Both the position numbers and the translations under genes were made by a program. A stretch of DNA of 64,000 bases from Cyathus striatus (lineage: Eukaryota > Basidiomycota > Agaricomycetes > Agaricales > Nidulariaceae). The notes under the pieces were generated by a model. It saw only the letters and a program-made list of their open reading frames with translations. It ran no database searches and was not told the DNA's origin. Of this stretch, positions 1 through 10,913 are shown in pieces. The number at the start of each line of letters is the position of its first letter. Positions within the stretch are counted from its first letter, which is position 1. The DNA lies in contig JAOVFP010000010.1 in assembly GCA_025738555.1 (NCBI GenBank), forward strand, positions 2,170,001-2,234,000, in the 5' to 3' direction.

Positions 1-1150
1 CGATTCCACCTACGATACTTTGAGCGCAGGTTACACAAAAAAGGCTGAAGACACACCCCAAGTCATGTTTCCAGCCTGACCAGACGTGTACGGCTTAAAG
101 GCCACACTGACCATTTCTTCTGGTATCATACCTTGTCGATAGAGGTTGGTTGTTACTGTCGGCACGATCCTGTTGAGCGCGGGGTACAGTGTACCTGCGA
201 CTTCAATTAGCACATTGCGCCATCTCATACTAATAAACTCGCAAATACGTACCACGTGTAAGACTGGTTGGGCCAATGCTAAATGAAAATGATTAATATA
301 ATTGTATTGAGAAAGGATAGTAAAGTACCCAAGAATACCGTCTACTTCAAACCGCGATGCCTAACAGAATGGTTGAGAACGCGTATGTGCATAATCAAGT
401 ATTAACCCACATAATATGCTACCCCAATAGACTGGTTATTTACTGCCAATCTAGGAGCCAGTGTTACCCCGTCCAGGTATTCCCAACCTAACATACATAC
501 AGTGAACTCTCGCTAGCACTCGTGATAAGAAAAAACCCAAACCGTAAAATGCACCAGAGCCGTAGTGCACAGACTGCAGTATAATTATATATAAATCATG
601 GGTTCTATATGAAAAAAAGAGGTTCTTACAACTTGATTTGAAGTTGGCCTGCTTGTGTTAGTTCGCATGTATGCGCGGTTTGCGCCTACCCAAGTGTTCG
701 AGCTAACGTCCTAAAATCAGCCCACAAACCTTCAAGAGCAACAGAGACACACACCTTCCAGAATCAATAAGCAAAGTATCTGCATTCCAAATTAATATCG
801 CTACATCTAAATACAATAGAAGACATACATTCAGTTGGTGGATTACCCACACCTACAGTAGCGACATACGATACACCAGAATTAAAAATTTCCTCGCTAG
901 TCGGTGCTTGTGCTTGTTTTGGGTTCTGCGAAGGGAATATGGCAACCTGTTCGAGTAAGTTTCCACGGTCGCGAAGGGCCTTGGCGCGTGCTCTGTCGTG
1001 CTCGACGAGATGACGCATCGAGGTAGCGTTGATTTGACGGGAGAGGGATAAAGTGATCCCTCCGGGTGAGACGCCACGGGCAGGATTGGCACGAGCTAAA
1101 GCGATAACGCAGAGGAGAGTGGAAGCGAGGAGTTCTAGTAGTAAAGTCAT
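1..1150 (-). CDS. A1 aspartic protease (polyporopepsin-like), C-terminal part outside window
   Basis: Secreted pepsin-family endopeptidase; the 3' end runs off position 1. The start at 1150 is followed by a hydrophobic signal peptide and a basic propeptide, then the mature N-terminal stretch YVATVGVGNPPTE. Introns are short. After the first one, the frame reads LLIDSG, and the next exon continues SSNTWVGA near 690-720, giving the first catalytic Asp of the D[TS]G motif. Further exons give HYGSGAFYG (flap region), NNQSIGVAYY, VDGILG and finally TNLYRQGMIPEEMVSVAFKP, all in the order expected for A1 proteases. The second catalytic Asp lies beyond the window. It is the tandem paralog of the gene at 2213-4003. 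Family assignment is firm; exact exon borders are my inference. Confidence 0.9.
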
Positions 1151-1186
1151 GGCCTATATTGTTGGTGTATAGAATAGACACGTCGG

Positions 1187-1194
1187 ATTTTATA
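1187..1194 (-). promoter_or_regulatory. TATA box of the first aspartic protease
   Basis: TATAAAAT on the minus strand about 37 bp upstream of the chosen ATG. The paralogous gene has a similar box at almost the same distance, which supports both starts. Confidence 0.5.
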
Positions 1195-2212
1195 GAGGGG
1201 AAAAGAGTACTTCCGACATCAGAATTCAAATTCGAAGTTTAGTGGAATCCATTTTAGCCAAGTTTTGCAAGCAAGGAATTTCAAAAAATGTCGAGTTCTA
1301 AGTGGAAATATGGAAGGACTGTGAATAAACAGTGAAGATGATGTTCACATTGGCGATTTCTTGTGCCTTGTAGTCAACGCTACCGAGTTATGAGGTCGGA
1401 GGATGAGCCTACCTTCAATTCCTTGACTAAAATATGGAAATGGTGAGCTACTACTATTTCCATTGTAAAGGCTTCTATTTTTGAGAACCACATAGATCGA
1501 GTCGGCCTTCGTTCGTAGTAACTGGCAATTACTTATTGCAGGAAGTTGAAGTATAATCTCGGGACGATAGCCAATCCCAAGTTCTCCGAAGTTCTCTTCG
1601 TTAGGAAAACATCGCCCAACAGCCTCTCCCGGATCAGCTCTGTTCCTCGTTCTCCGTGTATAGGCTAACAGAGATGCAGATGATACAGTCGTTGAAGACG
1701 CATTATTGGTGATGCGTTAACGATTGACGTTATAAGCTCGCCGGACTCAAGTTCCTCCGAGTCTTCTTCAGCTGTCCATTTGCTTCTCAATATAAATGAT
1801 AAAGCGAAAAGAGTAATAAGACAGCAGTGAGCACTGAGAGTGCGATAGGTAGTAGCGGAGCAAGAGGGCCACTAGAGATGTCCTGAGCTATGGCTAGTGA
1901 TTAGTGAGCTTAGAAGGATGGACATAAGAAAATTAAGAGTAGCATGAAGGATTCGGGGTGGGGTGCATTTTGATGGCAGGAGGGGCTTATATATGACTAC
2001 TATGTAGAATTCAAAATATTAAGAGCTCTCGGTTGACACCCTGTTTGGGGGAATTCGTAGTAATAAGAGCTATAGAGACATTAATGACAGTGTAGTACAA
2101 CATTTTACTAAGCGTATCACCGTTAGACAGGCAGATATTAGGCAAAATGAGCAGAAATTTAGACATTTTAACACATTCCAACACCGCGTCCTGCCATATT
2201 AGTAACACCTAA
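1195..2212. other. Intergenic, no gene seen
   Basis: Region between the two protease genes. No frame shows family resemblance and I see no RNA gene. It holds the upstream region of the first protease and the 3' flank of the second. Confidence 0.5.
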
Positions 2213-4003
2213 CTAGTAGTTGAACACCCCATATGTAGCTGAGGTCATCCCGAAACCAACACTTCCAGTACTAGAATCATACACCGTGTAATACCTCTCT
2301 AAAAACGCATATCCAATGACGAAGTCCAATCCACTACCAGTGTGTTGGCCAAGATCTGCTACCACAAGATAAATATACTCTCGGGATCCACCGATTGCTT
2401 CATTAAGTTTCCTAGGCCAAATTTGTGCGTCAGGAATGAGTTCAAATGTGTGTCCATTCGAGGTGAAGGTCATTAGCTGCAAGCATGAGTATTGTTCGGG
2501 AGTTATGCGCAGGAGGCCTGTATCTTGGTCAAGAATTGCGCCGGTTTGGTTTTGATACGCCCCAAATGCATCTGAAGCAATCAATATAAGTGTTGTTCCT
2601 TTTTTGTCTCAGTGTCAGCGAGGTAGAACAGGGATAAATAAAGACGGTGAGGACCTGTATCTACTATTCCCGCGCCATATATCACGAGTGAGGTAGACCC
2701 ATAATAGACTGACATATCGATTCCCCAATAATTTTTAGATGGAGACCGTGTAGTCCTTGGCCTAATGTACATTGATTATCCTCTGAGCATGAGCGTGGAA
2801 CTAGGACATACGTATAGTTCAATTGTCCAACAAACTGCGAACCGTCGGGCTCACCTTGAGAACTGTAAGCAATCAAACAAATATACAAGTAAAAGAAAAT
2901 CTACCCCAAGTCATTGTACTAGTCAAATTAGAAAAGTAGGGTTTGAACCCGATGCCGACCAAATTATTATGGATCTGACCCTGACTGTACAGGTTGTCGG
3001 TAACTGTCGGGATTTCAGTCTTATTTGCGGGGTACAGCGTTCCTAATACAAGTTCATAAACTATCCCTTATAGCGAACTCAGCACATACCAATCGTAAGA
3101 TCAACAGGACCAAGGCTAGGAGAGAATGGGTTATGTGTCAGCTATTAAGAATTGTTGTGTGTTAAGTGGCATACCCGAGAATGCCGTCCACTTGATCAAA
3201 TCCATATGACTGATTGCAATTGTCAATGAGCAAAACTAACATTGAACTAACTCAACTCACATATTGAGCAACCCCGATAGATTGGTTATTAATCACAAAG
3301 CCTGGTGCAGGAATTACTCTGTCGAGATATTCCCAGCCTATAGTTGACATTGTGTGTTTAATATTTTGTGACGTAGAATGGAAGAAACCATACCTGAAAA
3401 CAAACCCGAGCCATAAAGTACTCCCTGCAATAAGCGAGCCCACAGAGTTCAGGTTGGAAAACATAGAGGAACAATGAACATGCGTACAACTTGCTGGTCT
3501 GTCTTGATACTAGTGACCGTCTGAACGTATGGTTTAGTTGCATTTAACCATGTGTTTGAGCTACCAAGATATCAGCACATAAAGCATCTACGTCATCACT
3601 TAAGCACACCTTCCAGTATCGATAATCAGCGAATCTACAATCTAAATTAATACCGTTCTAATTGAGAAGGAAACAAATACCCACATTCAGTTGGTGGATC
3701 ACCTACACCAACATTGGCAACATATATCACCGCGGAATTGTATATGTCCACCACCTGCGATCGCTTAGATTCTATCCCATGAGCAAGCACTTCAGGAAGA
3801 ACACCGGAATCTCCGAACTTCGGATAACCGTCGGACAGGAATATGGCGCGTGCAAGATCGTGCTGGGCCAGATAGCGCATGGAGGTTTCATTAGTGTGTC
3901 GAGTGATGGGGATGTTATATGAAGTTCGACTGTGATCGACGGGTACGCCCCTAGCTGGTGCTAGAGAGCAGAGAATGGAGCATACGATGAGGCTGAGAAA
4001 CAT
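2213..4003 (-). CDS. A1 aspartic protease (polyporopepsin-like), complete
   Basis: Complete paralog of the gene at 1-1150, with many short introns. Signal peptide and propeptide lie in exon 1 (4003 to about 3690), ending in YVANVGVGDPPTE. A tiny exon gives SLIIDTG and the next SSNTW, so the first catalytic Asp is present. Then come YGSGLFSG, GWEYLDRVIPAPGF, NNQSIGVAQY, GFDQVDGILG, GPVDLTI and PTVTDNLYSQGQI. A later exon (2581-2730) holds YWGIDMSVYYGS and the second catalytic motif GIVDTG. The last exon (2213-2590) carries GLDFVIGYAFLERYYTVYD and stops at 2213. Both catalytic aspartates and the whole domain order are intact, so the enzyme is probably active and secreted. Lengths of individual exons are inferred from splice consensus and family alignment from memory. 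Confidence 0.92.
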
Positions 4004-4040
4004 GGGGAAAATGTTAGAAGTTTCGGGTGTTCAAGGAAAG

Positions 4041-4048
4041 AATTTATA
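4041..4048 (-). promoter_or_regulatory. TATA box of the second aspartic protease
   Basis: TATAAATT on the minus strand about 38 bp upstream of the ATG at 4001-4003, matching the spacing in the neighbouring paralog. Confidence 0.5.
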
Positions 4049-4497
4049 GGATCGAGAAGAGGGATCGGGTTTGAAATTGTAACCCCCAAAAAAGGTTGAT
4101 TGGAGCCGTATCTATTCACAGAGCCTCGACTCCGATTGCGTCAAGTTCAGTCGAAGAAAATTGCTGACATCGTACGACAGTACTCATAGAGTTAGTCCTT
4201 TCTCCAGAAAATAATCTGAGTCTAAAATACAACGTTGGATATAATTGTATGCGCTTTCCGCAATGAATACGAATACCCTGGTAGCTCTGCCAGCCTGAAG
4301 TCAGTCAATTACACCTTCTACCGGACAAAACACTCACTGTATAGCCTTCAGACTTCTTTCCCCCGCAAACAAATTGGAATGAAATGATTATATTTATGTA
4401 TGCGCATCCTAGTACAATAAATATAGACACCCTAGTACCTACAAACCCAGTCAGTCAACCGTACCTCCCATCGAACAAAAAACTCACTTAACAACAA
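4049..4497. other. Intergenic, no gene seen
   Basis: Upstream flank of the protease and 3' flank of the acidic-protein gene. Nothing recognisable on either strand. Confidence 0.4.
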
Positions 4498-6022
4498 CTA
4501 CCAATCGCTAAACCCAGCGATCTTGCCTTCCCAAGTCCACCAGATCATCTCATCTCCCTCATCTCCCACCCTACCTTCTGCCATTTCGTCCTTACCCGCA
4601 TCCGTAGCAAGCCCTGAAGAAGGAACAATCCACACCCCCTCCGTTTTTACACCCCTCGCCTTCTTCTTGCTCGCTGCAGAAGCTTCCGGTGATGGGGAGG
4701 GGAAGGAGGAGTTAAGGAATTCCGTCAACGCACTTTCCATGCCCGCTGTAATATTCTGCTTAGGCACCCATGCAGGATGGGAGAAGCGTCGTGGGGCACG
4801 GATGAGTATGTGTGTTTGGGTTGCAGCTGAGAAGTACGTGTTAGTACGTTGGTAAGTGACGAAGTGAAGGAAAATGACGAACCGAGTTCAGCAGCGAAAT
4901 CCAAAGGGTCGTCAGGGGACGACTCTTCGTTCGACGAAAATGAGGCAAGGGTGCGTGAAAGTAGGCGGTCTGCAGCCTGCAGTTCTGATGGTGTCGGAAG
5001 TGTAGGAGGTGGTGGGGGAGGTGGTATGTTTTCCTCTACTTCTTCTTCACTTTCAGATTGCGGGGGGTTATCGTTTGCTAATTCTGAGTATATAGATTCC
5101 CCTTCCGTTTCGTCGCCTGAGTCTTCCTCTTCGTCTGACTCTGAGCCATAGACTTCGGCATTTGACCATTGGGCCTCGGATTCTGGCGCTTCTGAACCTG
5201 AAAGGTGCTCTTCTGCATCTGCGTCATCTAGGTCTTCTCCGTCTGACTCGTCATCTTCATCTTCGTCCTCCTCCTCTTCGTCTTCTTCCTCATCGGAAAC
5301 AGAAACAACTATATCCTCTCGCTGACCCCACACCTTAACCTCCATCCCCTCCACAGCGAAGAACACGCGCGCTTTAGGCGCCGAAATGCCTGGTCCTAAG
5401 ACGAACGCAAGGTATGCTCGTGCGGTTTTGTTGTTCTTCATCACATTAGCAGTGGTCGACAGTGAAACATTTGAGGTGGGGGTCGTTGATAATAAAGGAT
5501 TGGAGGAAGAACGAGCAAGAGCAGTAGATAAAGCAGTAAATGTCGAATCGAGGTGTGAAGAGAGGGTATCGAAGGAGGATAGCAGCTCTGTCCGGTTCTT
5601 CGTCGCCTTTGGAGAAGACTGATATTCTTTCTTTCAGCGTCACATCACAAATATATATTATTGAAAGGAACGTACTTTCTTTCCGGTGATACGAGATAAC
5701 TGTGCGATTGGTCTGTGGATCGCGTAAGTGACTGAGAATGTGAAAGGTGTATGTGAACGTACAGGGGTATCTGATTCTTTAGAAACAATATATGCCCTAG
5801 GAAGCTGCTCGCTAGCTTTGACGCGATGAGGTCTGAGATGGTAGGCGTTGAGAGCACCACAACCGGGAATTCTTGATGGGGGATTGAGGGTACCGCCACC
5901 GTGGTTGCGGTTAAGGTTGTTGTCGTCGATGATATCGAGGTCGCGGCTGCAGATGACTTTGAGGATACATTTTTTTGAGTGGGAGTAGGAGGAGCTTGAA
6001 GGGAGGGGGCTAGGATGGACAT
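4498..6022 (-). CDS. Acidic protein, possibly Mediator Med13 N-terminal region (copy 1)
   Basis: The start at 6022 is shared with copy 2. Exon 1 is Ser/Thr/Pro rich (PTPTQKN). Exon 2 is continuous from about 5620 down to 4910: a helical part, then ARAYLAFVLGPGISAPKAR, FFAVEGMEVKVWGQRED, a long Asp/Glu/Ser stretch, and PPPPPPP. An intron of about 58 bp then leads to HILIRAPRRFSHPAWVPKQN and a tail ending DEMIWWTWEGKIAGFSDW before the stop at 4498. The globular pieces recall fungal Med13 N-terminal regions, but that is from memory and weak. If so, only the N-terminal part is present, since Med13 is far longer. Compared with copy 2 there is an extra segment of about 130 bp near the end of exon 1, so the first splice junction is unresolved. 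Gene status is likely; function is open. Confidence 0.5.
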
Positions 6023-6343
6023 GGTGGTAGGGGTAATGGTCGGATGAGACAGGGCGTGTTTTGCGCGTGTTGATAACGCGTCTATGTCACATGATCCCGT
6101 CTTTGTCACATTTGGCAATTATCTGATCACTAGAATTTGTCCAGGTACAAGCGCCCCGAGGTATTGCAGTGTCTCGCCGTAGTGCCAGTGTAGTTTGTCT
6201 CAGCTTTCCAGAACTTTCTTTGTCTTGGCGTATATCCCTCGTGGGAAACGTTGGTTAAGCCACTTAGATTTAAAATTTAAGCGCTTTAGTATTTTCCATG
6301 CAACGTGCATCGTTGGTCTTACCGTCCCCCCCATTCGAACAGC

Positions 6344-8346
6344 ATGGATTTGGACAACGATTTTGTTTCTACAGGAGACCAGGGTGAAAAGGTTGTATTT
6401 ATTTCACATCCTTCATGTAAAGATCTGATCGTTTTTCAAAAGGGAAGTAACGCCTATAACAGCCCCGTCGCTCCTGAGCTTACCTTGGTTGATGAAAATG
6501 AGGTGTGTTCATACGTTCTTGCGCATCTGTATGCTTCAACTAAACGTGTTCGTATAGCACACCAGTGTAGATCCTACCAAATGGTACACTGTCGTCTCTT
6601 CTTCTGCTCCTCCAGCTCCTCCCGGCGTTTAAAAAGCAACCAGGCTATTACGTTCTTAGTGGCCCTGTAACAGACGCTGACATCTCTCTACTCCGCGCAC
6701 ACGCAAAGTGTGTCCGTGTTCTTTACATCCCAAGTATGCAACCGATGCCCCTGTCTGCTACACATCACACACGATCTGCAGTTTCACAGCCATGTTTTAG
6801 CAGCTCGAAACGCGAACCTCTTGTTCATCTGCCATTTACATTTCCTACACCACAAGAGATACCAAATGAGACTCAGTTTGAAGTATCGGTATACACTCGA
6901 CTTCTACGATACCTGCACGGCGACCTATTACCGTCCTTAGAGTGTCTTAGAATTGACCTGCGTTCAGTAGCTAAGACTGAACTCCAACATGTCTATCCGC
7001 TGCTTGTGGTGCCTACGCTTCGAGAGTTAGAATTGGAGGGGATTGTCCCTGAATTTCAGCACTTCGTGACATCTCTCCTATCCTCGCTGCCTTACGATAC
7101 GCCTGCGTTGCAAAAGCTAATTTTACGTGGAAATTCAGGACACTGCTTTTCACCGAAATATATAGGCCTCCTAATCGCCAGCCTGACGGAATTACGTCAT
7201 TTAGAGCTTTACGATATGCTCAATGAAGTAAACATTCAGCTCTTTGATACCATAGGCTACCTGCCGAATTTGACGACATTTATTTTCCGGGACACCAAGG
7301 GTGCCTCTTCCAGCTCGAATAACAGCCTTACTACTGCAGGCGCTAAAGGATTCAAGATGCTACGCCACCTCAGCATTACGGCCCCATTTGAGGTGGTGGT
7401 CCATCTTATTCAACGTATAGAGTCTGGGATGCTGGAATCATTAGACTTTGCTCCCGTTGTGAATGACATTTATGATGTATGTGATGCTGATGTGGAATTT
7501 GAACGACTTGAATCAGATATTCGCGCTAATGCGGAAGCAGAAGCAGAAAAGGCCCATGTTAAAACTAAAATGGCTCGTGCTGACTCGGATAAACTTCAAA
7601 CCCCGGCAGGAAAGAAGAAGGGCGGTAAGAAAGGCCCCAAAAAGGCATTTTCATCCAACCCCCCTGTGTCCCCAATCGGAGTTCCCTACCCTGTACACCG
7701 CCTGGGTCTTAGCTTGTGGATTAAATATTTAGACGATGTGCTAGAAATCATTTCCACTCGCTGGACAGGCCTACAATCGCTGGCAATGGGTCTAGTTGAT
7801 AATACTGGGCGGGGAAATATCTTCTCATTATCAAGCGAGTATCTCAGACCTTTACAATCTCTTCGGGGGCTTTGTACGCTTCAGTTGGAAAACTGGAAAT
7901 TGGTTAGCGGCTTCCAGGCTCTGATTCAATCGTTGGCGCCTTCTTTTCCTATGATGAAGAAGCTTAGCCTCCCTTTAGGAGATTTTAGTTCACCTGTCAA
8001 TTTGCAGACTCTGCAAATTATTGCTGAGAGTTGCCCCGTCCTCGAGAGCCTCCAAGTAGCCATAAAAATTGGTAGAGAAGAGGCAAATATTAAGGCGACA
8101 CAGGAGAAGAGTCATCGTGGTACACATCCTCTCCAAGAGTTGTCTATTGGATCCATGCACACCTCCGAGGATGTAGGTATGGCTCGGATGATTAAGCTTG
8201 GGCGCCAAATAGACAAGATGTTCCCTCAATTGCAGAATATGACGACACATAGCGGTCAAGCGGATGATGTATGGAACAAGGTTTGGGACTTGTTGCAGCT
8301 TTGTCACGATGCCAGGGGAGTAAACGAATGTACTCTAGATATGTAA
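6344..8346 (+). CDS. LRR-type protein, family copy 1
   Basis: Model: exons 6344-6502 and 6571-8346, 644 aa. Exon 1 starts MDLDNDFVS, as in the other copies. Exon 2 carries LLLLLQLLPAFKK, then irregular leucine-rich repeats (PTLRELELEG, PALQKLILRGNSG, LRHLELYD, LPNLTTFIFRDT), an Ala/Glu/Lys helical insert near residue 372-396, a Lys-rich linker, and further LRRs (LCTLQLENWK, CPVLESLQVAI). The ending LLQLCHDARG is shared by all copies. The pattern matches the LRR part of agaricomycete F-box/LRR proteins, but I see no F-box. The family acceptor (near 6560) would run out of frame because of a 2-bp deletion at about 6585; the acceptor 10 nt downstream (6570) restores it. Cytosolic or nuclear, function unknown. 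Confidence 0.65.
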
Positions 8347-8385
8347 GGTCGTTTGTTTAGAAGAAACTGGACAAGAATATATTGA

Positions 8386-9681
8386 TCAGCAACTAATACA
8401 TATTGCACTGTTGCCGGCTCTTGCATTCGTATACACACTATCATTACGCCTCTTGCCTTCTTGCTCTCCACAGAAGCTTTCGAAGATGGGGACTGGAAGA
8501 GAGTTAAGGAATTCCGTTAGTGCACTTTCCATGCCCGCTGTGACATTTTGCTTAGGCACCCATGCAGGTTGGGAGAAGTGCCGTGGGGCGCGGATGAGTA
8601 TATGTGTTTGGGTTGCAGCTGAGAGGTACGTGTCAGTATGTTGGTATGTGACGAAGCGAAGGAACATGACGAAGCGAGTTCAGCGGCGAAATCCAAAGGG
8701 CCGTCAGGGGACGACTCTTCGTTCGACGAAAAAGACGCAAGAGTGCGTGAAAGTAGGCGGTCTGTAGTTCTGATGGGGTCGGAAGTGTGGGTGGCGGTGG
8801 AGGAGGTACGTCTTCCTCTACTTCTTCGCTTTCAGATTTTGAGGGGCTATCGTTTGCTAATTCCGAATATATAGATTCTCCTTCCGTTTCGTCGCCTGAG
8901 TCTTCGTCTTCGTCTGACTCTGAGCCGTAGACTTTGGCATTTGACCATTGGGCCTCTAATTCTGGCGCTTCTGAATCTGAAAGGTGTTCTTCTGCTTCTT
9001 CCTCCGCTAGGTCCTCTTCGTCTGACTCGTCATCTTCATCTTCATCGTCCCTCTCCTCTTCCTCCTCCTCCTCCTCCTCGCCTTCTTCTTCATCGACAAC
9101 AGCAGCGGCTAAATCCTCTCGCTGACCCCACACCTTAACCTCCATCCCCTCCACAGCGAAGAACGTGCGCGCTTTGGGCGCCGTAATACCTGGTCTTAGG
9201 ACGAATGCAAGATATGCCCGTGCGGTTTTGTCCGTTCCCGTCACGTTAGCAGTCGATGACAGTGAACCATTTGAGGTGGAAATCGTTGAAGATAAAGCAA
9301 CAGAAGAAAAACGAGCAAGAGCAATAGATAAAGCAGTAAATATCGAATCGAGATGTGAGGAGAGGGTATCGAAGGAGGATAGCAGCTCTATCCGGTTTTT
9401 CGTCGCCTTTGGTGTAGACTGACCTGTTGTCTCAATGCCACATCCTAAATATAGATTACTGAAAGGGGCGTACCTTCTTTTAGGTCCGAGATGGTAAGCG
9501 TTGAGAGCGTCACGACTGGGAATTTTTGGCGGGGGGTTGCGGGTATCGTCACGGTGTTTGAGGTTGAGGTTGTCGTCGCCGATGATGTCGATGTTGCTGT
9601 TGCAGACAAATTGGAGGATATATTCTTATTCTTTTGAGTAGGAGTAGGAGGAGCTTGAAGGGAGGGGGCAAGGATGAACAT
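8386..9681 (-). pseudogene. Acidic protein copy 2, truncated
   Basis: Duplicate of 4498-6022. Exon 1 begins at 9681 (an upstream in-frame Met is at 9702) and joins exon 2 across an intron of about 50 bp that keeps frame. The helical part, ARAYLAFVLRPGITAPKAR, VEGMEVKVWGQRED, the acidic block and PPPPPP follow. After the shared segment APRHFSQPAWVPKQN the frame diverges from copy 1 around FLNSL, where a small indel shifts it. The last 50 or so residues of copy 1 (ending in the Trp-rich tail) are missing. The 3' part therefore looks decayed, and the break coincides with the edge of the segmental duplication. It sits tail to tail with LRR copy 1. Confidence 0.5.
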
Positions 9682-9702
9682 GATGGTAGCCTGTAAGGGC
9701 AA

Positions 9703-10913
9703 TGGTCGGACGAGGGCCGAGGCAGGGCGTGTTTTGCGCGTGTTGATAACGCGTCTACATCACATGATCTCGGGTTTGGCGTCTTTATAATACCTTATCT
9801 GATCAATTGAGCGCTTTAGGTCATTTCAGGCCTCCGGATAATGATATGAACAAGCCTACGAGTCAACCAGGAATTCACCCTTTCCTTTCTTTTTATGCCC
9901 ACATCCTCTACGAGCTTGCTATAATCCAAAGGCATGAAATTGACTGTACAGCTTTTTGAGGTTTGCATACAAGATTCAGCGGCAATTTGCGGTGGCATTC
10001 TGATAAACGGACTAATGGACGAGCAAAAATTCCAGGAATACAAAGCAGGTTGGACTATGACGAAGAGAGAAGTATTTGATTAACGGAAATCCAACATGCG
10101 AACATGACAGTGTGAAATACCACACCACTTATTACGCAGGGATGGTCTCGATTGGGGTACTACAACAACATCGACAGGCCAGTAAAACCACCAATTGCAA
10201 TACACTTGCGTGCTTCAGAGTCCTGAGATGTCCACATGACCCTTATTATTAATCCCGATGTATTCACATCCAAGTTCATGTTTGGGCAACTTTTCTTGGA
10301 GAGAAAAGAAGACATATTTGAAAATTTGAAAAGATGCATAACGTGTTCGACTTTACGTCAAGCGGGGAAAAGGAGAAGATGGAGGAAGATATAGGTGGCA
10401 AGACTCGTATCTGCTCGAGATGGTATTAAGTACTGGGACTAGGAAACGGGGCGATGGGTAGTATAATCTTACTCTGGATTTATAACTCTAAACGCCTATA
10501 CGGGAAAACTGGGGTTTTGACGAAGCACTTGCCAGTTGCCATGAGGCTGCGGCTGGAATTGGAGTCTTGTTACATGTCTAGTAGGCCCACTAGCGCGTTA
10601 ATCAGGCGCTCAAGTTCTGACTCTTTGAGATGTTACTTAACAGCAAGTACTTACTCTAGCTGCTACTAGCTATGATAACTAGACAATATGGTACCATCAC
10701 GACTTGGTCAAGACTTATGATTTAAATCAACTCTCCCTGAATCATGAACGGCAGTCCAGCGTCAAAAGACCATTTAAAGTTTACATATAAGGTTCACGCA
10801 TGCGAAGTTAAGTACCCCAATTCTCACCTGCTTCTGAACGTGGGTTCACAAGTATAAAGAGATGCTGTGTGATATGCATCGTTGGTCTTTCTTACCATCC
10901 CCACCCGAACAAC
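9703..10913. other. Upstream region of LRR copy 2, with a small gene remnant
   Basis: About 1.05 kb (roughly 9811-10869) that has no counterpart in the first duplicated unit, where the acidic gene and LRR gene are joined directly at GAGCGCTTTAG-like sequence. It includes a GTATAAA box near 10853. A short + frame at 10015-10083 reads KAGWTMTKRE, resembling AAGWTISKRE in the small gene at 38550-39017, and then stops. Otherwise nothing recognisable. Confidence 0.45.

Noticed and set aside
5440..5650. Frame shift in acidic gene copy 1
   Set aside because: Careful comparison with copy 2 shows equal length and one continuous frame through this part.
8934..9138. Ser-rich and Pro-rich plus-strand frames
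   Set aside because: They are the complement of the Asp/Glu-rich codons of the acidic gene on the minus strand.
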